Shown piece after piece: positions 45,270-55,171 of a DNA stretch of 64,000 bases. This DNA is from Candidatus Caccoplasma merdavium (GTDB taxonomy: Bacteria; Bacteroidota; Bacteroidia; Bacteroidales; UBA11471): positions 1-64,000 of the forward strand of contig DVLI01000008.1 in NCBI GenBank assembly GCA_018715595.1, given 5' to 3'. The notes beneath the pieces are model-generated. The model had not been told where the DNA came from, did not search any database, and worked only from the letters and a program-made list of their open reading frames with translations. The stretch's first letter is position 1, and the number at the start of each line of letters is the position of its first letter. The position numbers and the translations under genes were made by a program.

Positions 45270-47653
45270 AATACCCCATTTATAAAGTGTACACAACCAT
45301 CGTCAAAGACGAAGGGGAAATAATCATAATCACCAACAATGGCCACTTCGCCATTGTAACCGTCTTCGGCCACCTTCACGCTCATCGAAGAGCCGTTGTC
45401 ATAGACATTGAGATGCACGGCAATCGTCTGCACGGCACCGTCGACAACCTCGGTGCGCGAGTTGAGGGTGATCAGGCCGCCTTCGGCCTCGGTATCCTCA
45501 CCCCAGCCGAGGAAGGGGAAGTTCGATATGACTGCGGTGCTGAGCGGCACGAAATAGACTTTCAGGTAATCTTGCAAGGCGGCAAGGTCGGTCACCACGG
45601 AGGCGGCAAAGAAATCGGCCGTCGTAGCGTCGGCGTTTGCCGTCGTCGTGATACCGGGTATCTTACCGGCGACAATCGCCTCTTTTACCGCCCGGTTGGT
45701 AGGAATAAACATGAGGCAACTCTCGGTCATGAGGGTAAGAGACTGCGACTCCTCATCGATCATCTGACCGGTCATCAGCAACTGCATGAAGGCATTGAAG
45801 AGGGTGGTCTCATCGTTGCGGTGGGCATACATCATGGGGACGAAGTTGGAATAAAGCGCGTTGTCGAGACTACCCTCGAAAAGCTTTTGAGCACGGGTGC
45901 CGTCGTAAGAATAGGCACGACCGTTGGACCAATCCTCCCCGCGGAACTTCAACTCTTCAAATTCACAATACACATCGGCTTCGGTCGTGGCGTTGCCCGT
46001 GTAGGTGATGAGGTTGTTGAAAAGGAAACTGTTGGTAATTTTCCCGTCCTTGACATACCAGTAGAGACGATAGTCGGGAGAGAGTGTTCTGAACACATGG
46101 TTGCCCGAGAGCGGCAGCTCGGTGAGAGTGGTGGTAGAACCGTCGAGCGAAACGACATGGGCATAGACATAACGTTGCTGTGCCGAGCTCGAAAGGTTCG
46201 ACATATTGATTTCCAACCTCTTATCATCTACCGCATCGTAGGTGATGCCGTTGTAGGCCATCTGCGTGTCGGAGGGATAGAGCACGATATAATTCATCTC
46301 ATTGGAACAAAGGGTGCTGATGAGGTCGGAATTGCTGAGCATCATCTGGAAGTTGTTGTAACGCTTGTATTGGTAGGCCGGGCCGGTCACCGCATTGTAC
46401 TGGGCAGGGGGCGTGAGCACGTCGCAACCATAAAGCGTGCCGTTGACACAAACCTTGCGGTTTTCCTGGGGAACGGCATCGACGTCGAAGTTAATCACCA
46501 TGCCCGACGAGTTCTTGATGTCGCCACGGGTAATCTCCTCGGGGAAGACCACGGAGGCGGTATAGACACTGTTGACGAGAATATCCTGGATAACCGAAGT
46601 CTTCACCGAATCCCACACCACTTCGTTGCCGGGATAACCGGTTCCTTCGACGCCGAAATATTCCATATAGAAATTGTCAAGCGCCTCATTGGTAGGAGCG
46701 AACACACTATATGAAACCGACGAAAGGGTCGACATCTGCGTATAATCGGTCACCGGCCATTCACTGGCAATGTTGGCCATGGGAGCGCGGTGATAATGCT
46801 GGTAGAGGTCTTTCCCGTTTCCATAGTCGATGGTGAGCTGCTCGTCTTTCACATAATCGCTGTATACATCATAGAAGTCGAGGAAACGGGAGTAATTTCC
46901 ACTCTTGTCCAACTCGGCATAGATGGTATTCAGCGGTTCGAGCACCTGATCGATGAGATAGACATATCCGGTAGCCGTGACGATGGAATATTCATCGACC
47001 GACGCATTCGACACGTTGAATCCATTGGCACCCGTCCACTGCGAATTGGGATAAAAATATTCATAGTTATACTGGGCATCGATCAACTTGGTCTGGAACA
47101 TGCGATAAGAAAAAATCGGAAGGAAACGTTCCAAATGGTAAACATAGCCTTCAAGACCCGTGGTATCGTTTACCACCTCATAAGTAAGATCGTCCTGGCT
47201 TTTGGTGCGGAATTTATAATAAAGCCCGGCATTCACCATGAGCTCCTCGTCGGTCGCGCCATCGCCTTCATCGGGACGGAAATTGATCAACTTGCTCTTG
47301 TCGAACGAATAATAGAGAATGTGGAAACCGATGAGTTTCTTCACCGTCTCGGCACTGAGCTCCTCGATCGAATTCACGCCACATTCGTTTTTGAGATAAG
47401 CCGCAAAGGCTTCATCGTTGGGCGCCATCACCGTGTAAACACCCTTCCCTTGGAGAATGGGAGCATATCCGGCCATGTCGACACCTTTGAGGAAAATGGT
47501 GTAATTGCCTCTTTCTTGCAACGTTTCATAGATACTCCCTTTCAGCGACTCCGGCGTATCGTAATACGAGAGATTGTCCTGACAAGAAGTCCAAAAAACA
47601 GCCAAACAAAGCACACCGCATAGCACAACGTACTTTCCAAATGCGTTTTTCAT
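45266..47653 (-). CDS. Multi-domain fasciclin lipoprotein (first in the locus)
   Basis: This 795-residue protein has lipobox WTSC (C24) then QDNLSYYD. Four FAS1-like regions can be made out: about 35-150 (GVYTVMAPNDEAFAAYL), 240-360 (YSVFAPTNEALDNFYM), 430-560 (NYIVLYPSDTQMAYNG) and 620-795 (SCLMFIPTNRAVKEAIV). Each carries the F.P.N..A block of fasciclin domains. FAS1 domains mediate adhesion in many organisms. Here, between a pectate lyase and SusC, a role as surface glycan-binding protein is likely but inferred. Translation is coupled to susC. Confidence 0.8.
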   Translation of the reverse strand: MKNAFGKYVVLCGVLCLAVFWTSCQDNLSYYDTPESLKGSIYETLQERGNYTIFLKGVDMAGYAPILQGKGVYTVMAPNDEAFAAYLKNECGVNSIEELSAETVKKLIGFHILYYSFDKSKLINFRPDEGDGATDEELMVNAGLYYKFRTKSQDDLTYEVVNDTTGLEGYVYHLERFLPIFSYRMFQTKLIDAQYNYEYFYPNSQWTGANGFNVSNASVDEYSIVTATGYVYLIDQVLEPLNTIYAELDKSGNYSRFLDFYDVYSDYVKDEQLTIDYGNGKDLYQHYHRAPMANIASEWPVTDYTQMSTLSSVSYSVFAPTNEALDNFYMEYFGVEGTGYPGNEVVWDSVKTSVIQDILVNSVYTASVVFPEEITRGDIKNSSGMVINFDVDAVPQENRKVCVNGTLYGCDVLTPPAQYNAVTGPAYQYKRYNNFQMMLSNSDLISTLCSNEMNYIVLYPSDTQMAYNGITYDAVDDKRLEINMSNLSSSAQQRYVYAHVVSLDGSTTTLTELPLSGNHVFRTLSPDYRLYWYVKDGKITNSFLFNNLITYTGNATTEADVYCEFEELKFRGEDWSNGRAYSYDGTRAQKLFEGSLDNALYSNFVPMMYAHRNDETTLFNAFMQLLMTGQMIDEESQSLTLMTESCLMFIPTNRAVKEAIVAGKIPGITTTANADATTADFFAASVVTDLAALQDYLKVYFVPLSTAVISNFPFLGWGEDTEAEGGLITLNSRTEVVDGAVQTIAVHLNVYDNGSSMSVKVAEDGYNGEVAIVGDYDYFPFVFDDGCVHFINGVL

Positions 47654-47769
47654 AGATTCTCGATAACTTTAAGTGTGTTATGTAATATATATGTTTTTCA
47701 CAAAATAAGGTTTACAAGACAACGCGTCTCGCCCGCCGGAATTCCGACGAACGAAACGGCGGTGTAATC

Positions 47770-49869
47770 TTACTGTATGATGAGCGATTCCCGATTGCTG
47801 AGAATGTAGTGTCCCCGCGGCAACTTGCCAAACAGCTCACTATACGGCACCTGTTTGAGAATGAGGATACCTACCGTATTGTAGACATCGACCAAGCGGT
47901 CGGGATCGGATTGCACATACTCCTCGGCGACAGAGCTGGTAACATTCTCCACCGAAAGCGTAATGATGGCTCCTACCTGGTTACCCGAAAAGCGAAACGG
48001 GAGCGTCCCCGTAACCGGCTCGTCAAAAGGAATCGTATGGGTCGCGGTGCCTCCTGCCGATTTCAACGGAAAGGCATATTGCGACGGAGGATAGGTAACC
48101 CCGTTCAACTCAGACAGGTAACCTGCGGCATCGTCATAATTGGTATAGGCTTCGACTTTGAAAGCCGTCACCTGCTTCCCCGTGGGAATATTTATTGTAA
48201 AATCGACATTTCTCGAATATTTGATAGCCGTGGCATTTCCCGTGGCATATCCTTTTCCCGAAGAGATGGAAAAACCGTTGTTGAACACCCAGTTTCCGGA
48301 GGCGTCATTCTCGGTATAGGTCGTCGAGGAAAAAACCACGTCATACGAGCCGACGATATTCTCCGAATCCTTAATCTCGCCCAGCAACTCGCCATCGGAG
48401 GTACAACCCTCCATAATATCGGCTACCAAGCCGTTGATATACAATTCGAGCATGGTATATCCCTCGACATCGGTATCGTTGCGGTCATCGGGATTGTTCG
48501 GGTCGAGGCCATGAGCCCGTTCCCAATCGTCGGGCATGCCGTCACCGTCGCTGTCAAGGGGCGCCGGGGTCGATTCCAACTCGGGCCAACCCGTAGTACC
48601 ATCGGCATACTGACAGTCGTCTTGCGAGTCGATAATTCCCGGCAGATTGGAGCCACTGGTAAAGGTAGCTTTGTTCTCCCGCACATCGGCTACCATAATA
48701 GAGTCGTGGGCATCACGAGAGTAGCATGCACCTGCATATTGAAGCACTTTTTCATAGGCCACTTCGGCGGTATGAGTGGTCGTCGCATAAAATTTGAGCG
48801 GAGCGTCGAGGCGCATCGTGTCTTTGGTCACAGAAGTAAAGGTATTGTCGTTACCCGAGTTGGAGATTTGGGCATAAATACCTTTGGTCCAGTTGTCGGC
48901 CGTCACTTCGGCATTCCCCTCCATGACATTGCCGTCGACATAGAACTGTCCCCAATGGTGCAACATCGGATACCAACCGTTGTATGACCCATCGGGATTG
49001 GTGCAATATTCAAGGGTGCGAATGCCAATAGCGGCAATGCGATAAGTGACCGCCCCCCCTTTTTTGCGTGTGGCGGGACCGGGCTTATAATAGTTGTTGT
49101 AAATATTCACGTCCATGCCTTCACCTCCGTAGCAACCGTTACCGGCCCAGTTGTAAATGACATTGTTGCGCATGTCGAGCAATTCCTCCGTCTGCGTACC
49201 CGGGCGCGGGCCGAGGCGCGGTGTGCGGCTTTCGTGGTGGCACAACAGGTTGTGGTGATAGGAGGCTCCTTTGCCGCCCCAGTTTCCACCGTAGCCGTGG
49301 GCTCCCTTGCTATGGCCTGAATTGCGGAGGCTTTGCGAAATGATACACCACTGCACCGTGGCATTTTCATTACCATAAATCGAGCAGCACTCGTCGATGC
49401 TCCAACTGATGGAACAGTGGTCGACAATGATATTCGAACGATCCATTCCCCCCAAACCGTCACCTTCATGATTGGCCACGTTCTCATTTCCGAGGCGGAA
49501 ACGGAGGAACCGGATAATAACGTTATTGGCACTGATGGTAAAGGGATAACCGGCTACACAGATACCGTCGCCGGGGGCCGTCTGTCCTGCCACGGTCACA
49601 TTGCCTTGCGTAATGGCAAGAGGTGATTCCAAAAAGATTGTTCCTGAAACATCAAAAACAATGGTTCGAATTCCGGTTTGAGAAAGAGCCCAGCGCAGTG
49701 AACCTTCGCCACTGTCGTTCAAATTTGTCACATGGTACACGGCTCCACCGCGACCGCCGGTCACATATCGGCCATAGCCTTCGGCTCCGGGAAATGCCGG
49801 AAGATCCTCGGCTCTACCCATGGTCAAAGCCGAACAGAAACAGAGAATGAAGAGTAGCGTTTTTTTCAT
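47770..49869 (-). CDS. Secreted pectate lyase (polysaccharide lyase family 1 type)
   Basis: This 699-residue protein has a signal peptide (MKKTLLFILCFCSALTMGRA). The mature start LPAFPGAEGYGRYVTGGRGG is the classic PL1 opening. A right-handed beta-helix follows, with IIVDHCSISWSIDECCSIYG and SHHNLL-type calcium/substrate motifs (ASYHHNLLCHHESRTPRLG), and an arginine in SRTPRLGPRPG in the position of the catalytic base. A DSDGDGMPDDWERAHGLDPN calcium loop lies at about 440-460, then a sandwich domain (about 490-630). The last 60 residues resemble a type 9 sorting tail. It cleaves polygalacturonate by beta-elimination. First gene after the regulator. Confidence 0.9.
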   Translation of the reverse strand: MKKTLLFILCFCSALTMGRAEDLPAFPGAEGYGRYVTGGRGGAVYHVTNLNDSGEGSLRWALSQTGIRTIVFDVSGTIFLESPLAITQGNVTVAGQTAPGDGICVAGYPFTISANNVIIRFLRFRLGNENVANHEGDGLGGMDRSNIIVDHCSISWSIDECCSIYGNENATVQWCIISQSLRNSGHSKGAHGYGGNWGGKGASYHHNLLCHHESRTPRLGPRPGTQTEELLDMRNNVIYNWAGNGCYGGEGMDVNIYNNYYKPGPATRKKGGAVTYRIAAIGIRTLEYCTNPDGSYNGWYPMLHHWGQFYVDGNVMEGNAEVTADNWTKGIYAQISNSGNDNTFTSVTKDTMRLDAPLKFYATTTHTAEVAYEKVLQYAGACYSRDAHDSIMVADVRENKATFTSGSNLPGIIDSQDDCQYADGTTGWPELESTPAPLDSDGDGMPDDWERAHGLDPNNPDDRNDTDVEGYTMLELYINGLVADIMEGCTSDGELLGEIKDSENIVGSYDVVFSSTTYTENDASGNWVFNNGFSISSGKGYATGNATAIKYSRNVDFTINIPTGKQVTAFKVEAYTNYDDAAGYLSELNGVTYPPSQYAFPLKSAGGTATHTIPFDEPVTGTLPFRFSGNQVGAIITLSVENVTSSVAEEYVQSDPDRLVDVYNTVGILILKQVPYSELFGKLPRGHYILSNRESLIIQ

Positions 49870-50330
49870 GGCATTCTTTTTATCGTGGCAAATTTCTTAA
49901 TCCTCCATCAAAATCGAGAGGATTTTTTGCCCAAACAGGTGTACTTTTTCTCCTGACGGCTTCTATTGTATTCCCAAAGTGGCTTTTTTGCCTTAATAAT
50001 AAGGGTGAAACAATCGCACACACAGCCTCCTTCAATAGGCAAATATAGCAAAAAATATTTTAAGATTGCTATTAATCCTATTTTTTTTGACAGCCCTCCA
50101 CAGAAAATTCGCATCTTTTTTTTCAGCTCAATCGACAACACGCCCCGCCTTTTTCTGAAATGTCACAAAAAGGTGTGCTCATTTACCCCCACCACCCTTT
50201 TTCGGACAGGCGCAAAAACAAAAAACACACGGGCAGAATAGCGGAGGAGATGATGATTGCGCGCGCGGAATATCCGATGGACACAACCACCATCTCCTCC
50301 CCAGGGACAAAGAGGTCACAGACCGCAAGG
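49870..50330. other. Intergenic gap, 461 bases
   Basis: This gap holds the promoter box of the pectate lyase operon (50040-50047). Near the regulator's stop, GGAGGAGATGATG (50243-50255) pairs with CACCATCTCCTCC (50288-50300) with one mismatch, enclosing a GC-alternating loop. Plus-strand frames here are shadows of the regulator. No other gene is seen. Confidence 0.5.
50040..50047 (-). promoter_or_regulatory. -7 box for the pectate lyase/SusC operon
   Basis: The minus strand reads TATATTTG. The leader to the lyase ATG would be about 165 bases, enough room for regulator binding or leader control. Confidence 0.55.
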
Positions 50331-53300
50331 CTATTCCTCTCGCAAATATGTCGAGGGCGATTTGCCGGTTATCTTCTTGAAGCTGCGACTAAAATATTTG
50401 GGGTCGGTATAGCCCACCTTATAGGCGACCTCGGCAACCGAGAAATTCCTGGTCTGCATGAGTTGTATGGCCCGTTTGATGCGTATCACTTGCAGGAAAT
50501 TGATGGGCGAATAGCCGACAAGTGCCTTGATTTTCCTGAAAAAGACACTGCGGCTGAGAGCCATCTCGTGGGCCAAGTCGTCGACACTCAAATCGGGATT
50601 CTCGATATTGGCCTCGATATAAGCCATCAACTGTTGCATAAATTGCTCATCGGCCGGCATGATAGAGAGCTCGGTCGGTTGATAATCGACCTCTCCGGCC
50701 GATTTTTGCTCGATGCTCTCCATATATTTCTCCCGCATGATTTGCTGTTGTTGCAGAATCATCGCCACCCGGGCTTTGAGCAACTGCGTGCTGAACGGCT
50801 TGACCATATACTCCGATATGCCGCTGTTGGCGCCCCGTATGCGGTCATCGAGGGTATTCTTGGCCGTAAGCACGACAATGGGAATGTGGCATGTCGTAGG
50901 ATTACCCTTGATGCGCCCGGCCAACTCAAAACCGTCGACCACGGGCATCATGAGGTCGGTAATCACCAAATCGGGCATATATTCGAGGGTCATCTGCCAC
51001 CCCTCCTCGCCGTTGGCCGCCGTGTAAACGTTGTAACTGCGTGTAAGGCAGTTACGCAAGAAAGAGCGCAAATCGTTGTTATCCTCGACCACAAGCACCG
51101 AAAAACGGTCGTCGCCCTCGGGCTCTTCGGCCTCGTCCGACGGGGAAGCGTCATCAGACTCCATATCGTCGTTCATGAGGAACTCCGTGCGCTCATCGTC
51201 TTCGAGGTGGGATTTGCCGGTGGGGAAGGTCACCTCAAACGTGCTGCCTTTCCCCTCTTCGCTCCGCACGTCGATAGCTGCATGGTGCAAATCGACCAGC
51301 TGTTTCACCAACGAAAGTCCAATACCCGTCGATTGCAAGTAGATATTGTTCTGCAATATCGTATCGAAACGCTGGAACAGATTGGCGATTTTCGATGGCT
51401 GTATGCCCACGCCCTGGTCTTCAACGGCAATCGACACCCGGTTGTCGCCGCTGGTCACACGCACGACGATGGATTTGCCCTGCGGAGTGTACTTGAAGGC
51501 GTTGGATATGATGTTGATGAATATCTTCTCAAACTTATCGCGGTCGGCCCACACATAGACCTCACCCTCTCCCATTTCGAGACGGAAATCGATTCGGTTC
51601 ATGCGCGCCATATTCTCAAAGTTTTCCATGATGGTCTCCAACGACTCCCTCACGTTGAGTTTTTCGACGAGAAGACGCATCTTCTCATTTTGTATCTTCC
51701 TGAAATCGAGTATTTGGTTGATCAAATTGAGCATGCGGTGCGCATTGGTCTGCACCACGGTGAGGTATTCCCGGTCTTCCTCGGGCAACTTTTCGTCGGC
51801 AAGCACCTCCGACAAGGGACCCTCGATAAGGGTAAGGGGCGTGCGCAACTCGTGCGAAATATCGGTAAAGAAGCGGAGTTTGGCCTCGGTGAGGCGGTGT
51901 TCGAGAGTCAGCTTATAGCGCAACTTATAGATGTGCAGATAGATAAACACGACGACAGCGACAAAAGCAACGGCCAGCAAAAGGTAGAGGGCCAGCGCCC
52001 AAGGGGTCTCGGAGAAGAGCGGCTCCCGGGTGATGGGCAACACGCGTTCGTTATCGACCCATTTGCCGCTGCGGTTGGTCGACTTCACACGCAAATAGAA
52101 GGTACCCGCCGGCAAATTCACATAATTGGCCGTCAGATTTTCCTGCGTTATCGTCCACTCGTCATCGACCCCCTGCAACTTGTAGGCATAACGCACCGGC
52201 AGGGTCGAAGAGAAATCGACCGCGGCAAAAGGCACCGAGAGCGTTCGCTCCTCGGGCTTCAACTGCACCGAATCGGCACCTTCCCCGAAGACAATGGCGG
52301 GCACATAGCGGTTGGCATCGAGTTTTTCGGGCGTAACGACATATACCCCCAGGCTGGTGGGCACGAGCAAACGGCCGCCATCGTCAATCAACGGTTTGTT
52401 TTCAGAAAGTGTGGCATAACGTGGCAACATATCGTAGCCCACGTTCTCGAAATTTTCCTTGCGTGGGTCAAAACGCATGAGTCCCCGCTCGGTCTGCACC
52501 CAAAGATAACCCGCACGGTCTTCGATGAGGTTAATGGCCACATCAGAATAGGCGCCATTGCGTTTCATATAAGGACGGAAGGGGATATGGTCCGACAACA
52601 GGTTCTTGGTCATCACCTTGTTCAGGCCACCCCCGAAAACCGCCAAATAAATATCTCCGCCACGGGTCACCTCAATACCCATTATATCATTGCTTCCCAA
52701 GCTGTTGGCATCATCTTTTTGTCGCTCGCTGTAATAAAAGATTATATCCTCGGGCGAAGAAAAATTCTCATCGAACGTATAAAACCCCCGGGTGGTACCG
52801 ACCAAAATCACACTATCGGAGGTCTCCGCCAAGCAACGCACCTGCTCGGGTATATTTCGGGACTGTGAGCCCAAACGGTTGTCGGCATGCAAAAATGTCA
52901 ACGTATCGGCAAGAGGATTCTCCACCAGGTTCAGCCCCGAATCGTAACAGGCCACCCAAAGACGCCCTTTGTAATCCTGCAAAATCGCATAGACGGCATC
53001 ACCGCTTATGCCATACACGTCCCGGGCATCTTTCATGTAATGTCCGGTAATGTCATATTTTCCCGGCGAACGGTAGCGCAGGCGATAAAGTCCTTTACCT
53101 CGAGTGCCGAGCCACAAATTGTGCGCATGATCTTCATATATGGCATAAACCCCGACACCGAATGATACCGGCTGTCCTGCAATACGGCCGTCGGGAGCGA
53201 GGTAGCCAAGGCGCTTGTCGCCCTCCCATATCTCAACTTCGCCCTGCCGGGAAGCAACCCACATGCGGTCGCGCGAGTCGGAGAAAAGGCAACGTATCTC

Positions 53301-54563
53301 TTTTTTCATATAGCCGGGGTGCGGCTCCACCTCGCCGTTGCCAAATTGCAACTTATGCAACCCCACGTTACACCCTACCCACACATTTTTCTGGCGATCC
53401 TGGAAAATGGTCCGCACCGAGGGAGAAAGAAACCTGCCCACTTCATAAGGGCGCATCGTCAAATGGTCGAGGTCGACCCTGAACAAGCCGCTCTCCCGCA
53501 TGAAAAAGAAAAGGTCGCCCTGCTTATTCTTGAAAAAACGCGGACTTGACACATCGGCCGAAGACCAATTTGGAGTCCTGTCGGGCAAAGCAATCGGGTC
53601 GACCCGTCGGGTCCTCATGTCGAGACGATAAAGTTTACGGTCATGCGTTATGAGACAGCAACGCGAATTGCCGCTGTTGTAACAATAAGAGACCCCTGCC
53701 CCGTTGGGAAGTTTTACCAGTTCTGTCCGGCAAGCATTCACATCCACGAAAACAACGCCGGCATCGGTCTGCATCAAAAGGGTCGAATCATTGATGGGAG
53801 ACATGCGGTTGAGATTTTGAACCTCCTCGGGCATATCCTCGATAAACGACAATTCTCCTGTTTCGAGACGGTAAACGGCCAATTCCCCTCCGGGTGTTCC
53901 CAGCCAAATCGAGCCATGCCGTTCAATGCAACTTTTATACGAACGCTTGCTTTTGAAAGAAATATCTCCATTTACGATTACACCTTGATCGGTCAACAGC
54001 CACTCATTCCCCCGGGAATCAAGACGCACATCATATATGCGACGGCGTCCGGGACGCAAAGGTTCGAAAATCTCAATATTGTCAATGTTTTTGTCTTCGA
54101 CGCGAAAGAGCGTACCATCTTCGTCGACAAGCCAGGTAAATCCATTTTTAAGCACCTCTATCTTATCGGCCAGGACACGACGGTTGAACTTGTCTTCCAA
54201 CATCGAATGCACATCGACAAAACGCTGCGTTCCCGTGCGAAAAAGATAAAAACGATCCCTGCCTATGCACCAAATATCGTTTTCATTATTAATAACGATA
54301 TTGTCGAAACGATTTTGAAGCAACGGTTCATGATTTCCGGGCATCGCCTTGTAGCAGGTAAATTTGTAACCGTCAAAACGGTTGAGGCCGTCCCAAGTAG
54401 CAATCCATAACACACCGTCATGGTCTTGGGCAAGAGAGGTCACACGACCCTGCGAAAGGCCGTCGTGCACCGTATACACCGACAAACGGCACTCATGAGA
54501 TGCCTGTGCCGACACCCCCGCAGCCATCAACAAGAGAACAAACAGGGTAAAAAAGTGTTTCAT
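50331..54563 (-). CDS. Hybrid two-component system sensor/AraC regulator (HTCS)
   Basis: This 1410-residue inner-membrane protein joins a periplasmic sensor to a transcription factor. A signal peptide (MKHFFTLFVLLLMAAGVSA) precedes about 700 residues of two-propeller repeats (DHDGVLWIATWDGLNRFDG). A Y_Y_Y domain lies near 755-840 and a membrane helix near 850-875. The histidine kinase has its phospho-His at H904 (DISHELRTPL) and an ATPase domain. A receiver has phospho-Asp D1203 (VITDLMMP). An AraC-type helix-turn-helix is at about 1315-1410 (GYTDPKYFSRSFKKITG). It likely senses a pectin oligosaccharide and activates the operon directly downstream. The ATG at 54563 is used, since longer starts have no signal peptide. 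Confidence 0.95.
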   Translation of the reverse strand: MKHFFTLFVLLLMAAGVSAQASHECRLSVYTVHDGLSQGRVTSLAQDHDGVLWIATWDGLNRFDGYKFTCYKAMPGNHEPLLQNRFDNIVINNENDIWCIGRDRFYLFRTGTQRFVDVHSMLEDKFNRRVLADKIEVLKNGFTWLVDEDGTLFRVEDKNIDNIEIFEPLRPGRRRIYDVRLDSRGNEWLLTDQGVIVNGDISFKSKRSYKSCIERHGSIWLGTPGGELAVYRLETGELSFIEDMPEEVQNLNRMSPINDSTLLMQTDAGVVFVDVNACRTELVKLPNGAGVSYCYNSGNSRCCLITHDRKLYRLDMRTRRVDPIALPDRTPNWSSADVSSPRFFKNKQGDLFFFMRESGLFRVDLDHLTMRPYEVGRFLSPSVRTIFQDRQKNVWVGCNVGLHKLQFGNGEVEPHPGYMKKEIRCLFSDSRDRMWVASRQGEVEIWEGDKRLGYLAPDGRIAGQPVSFGVGVYAIYEDHAHNLWLGTRGKGLYRLRYRSPGKYDITGHYMKDARDVYGISGDAVYAILQDYKGRLWVACYDSGLNLVENPLADTLTFLHADNRLGSQSRNIPEQVRCLAETSDSVILVGTTRGFYTFDENFSSPEDIIFYYSERQKDDANSLGSNDIMGIEVTRGGDIYLAVFGGGLNKVMTKNLLSDHIPFRPYMKRNGAYSDVAINLIEDRAGYLWVQTERGLMRFDPRKENFENVGYDMLPRYATLSENKPLIDDGGRLLVPTSLGVYVVTPEKLDANRYVPAIVFGEGADSVQLKPEERTLSVPFAAVDFSSTLPVRYAYKLQGVDDEWTITQENLTANYVNLPAGTFYLRVKSTNRSGKWVDNERVLPITREPLFSETPWALALYLLLAVAFVAVVVFIYLHIYKLRYKLTLEHRLTEAKLRFFTDISHELRTPLTLIEGPLSEVLADEKLPEEDREYLTVVQTNAHRMLNLINQILDFRKIQNEKMRLLVEKLNVRESLETIMENFENMARMNRIDFRLEMGEGEVYVWADRDKFEKIFINIISNAFKYTPQGKSIVVRVTSGDNRVSIAVEDQGVGIQPSKIANLFQRFDTILQNNIYLQSTGIGLSLVKQLVDLHHAAIDVRSEEGKGSTFEVTFPTGKSHLEDDERTEFLMNDDMESDDASPSDEAEEPEGDDRFSVLVVEDNNDLRSFLRNCLTRSYNVYTAANGEEGWQMTLEYMPDLVITDLMMPVVDGFELAGRIKGNPTTCHIPIVVLTAKNTLDDRIRGANSGISEYMVKPFSTQLLKARVAMILQQQQIMREKYMESIEQKSAGEVDYQPTELSIMPADEQFMQQLMAYIEANIENPDLSVDDLAHEMALSRSVFFRKIKALVGYSPINFLQVIRIKRAIQLMQTRNFSVAEVAYKVGYTDPKYFSRSFKKITGKSPSTYLREE

Positions 54564-54659
54564 CGTGGTATTATCTTTACTGAGAAATATTCGCATGGAA
54601 GCCAAAGGAAAGGAGGATACCTTCTCTGTCGGTCACACCCAGCCCGATCCTATGTCTTA

Positions 54660-54667
54660 CAAATATA
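54660..54667 (-). promoter_or_regulatory. -7 box for the HTCS gene
   Basis: The minus strand reads TATATTTG, 97 bases before the regulator's ATG. Confidence 0.6.
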
Positions 54668-55049
54668 GCGATAATCCCCAAACAGATGACACGTTGCTGA
54701 AAAAATGCAAAAAAAGACACCTGTTTGACCAAAAATTCTCCCTTTCTCGCCCCAAAAACGAAAACAGGCTCTTCAAATTCCCGAATAATGCACTCATTTA
54801 GCAGAATAATACACTTCTTTGATTTTTTTTCTTATTTTATTTGCATAGTTCAAGTTGTATGAAGCTCCAAGACAAAAACAAGAGCCGGCAACAACGACAC
54901 AGGCCATCTCGCGAATAACGGACAAGTGACGACAGGCAGAAAGGCACCAGACGCCCCGTCCACTGCCCTCGGAACTGGGCCGCCCGCCAAAAGGGCACGA
55001 TGAGCGAGACCGGCATCTCTTGAAATTTTCTTTTCATGTATACTTTCGC

Positions 55050-55094
55050 GAAAAAGGCTACCCGAAGGCGTTTGGGAGCCTTTTTCATTTTTTC
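55050..55094 (+). terminator. Isolated rho-independent terminator
   Basis: GAAAAAGGCT then a bulged A then CCC (55050-55063) pairs with GGGAGCCTTTTTC (55074-55086), followed by ATTTTTTC. No plus-strand gene precedes it within 600 bases. Confidence 0.6.
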
Positions 55095-55163
55095 GGCGGG
55101 CACATTTCCATGACATGACCGACAAAACGAACCGCACAGGCCGACAATCTCAAATGTTTTTCC

Positions 55164-55171
55164 TATCTTTA
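55164..55171 (+). promoter_or_regulatory. -7-like box for the serine hydrolase gene
   Basis: TATCTTTA has one mismatch from TAnnTTTG, 19 bases before the ATG. Confidence 0.4.

Noticed and set aside
50160..52868. 902-codon plus-strand frame opposite the HTCS gene
   Set aside because: Shadow of the regulator on the other strand; the regulator has all its domains.
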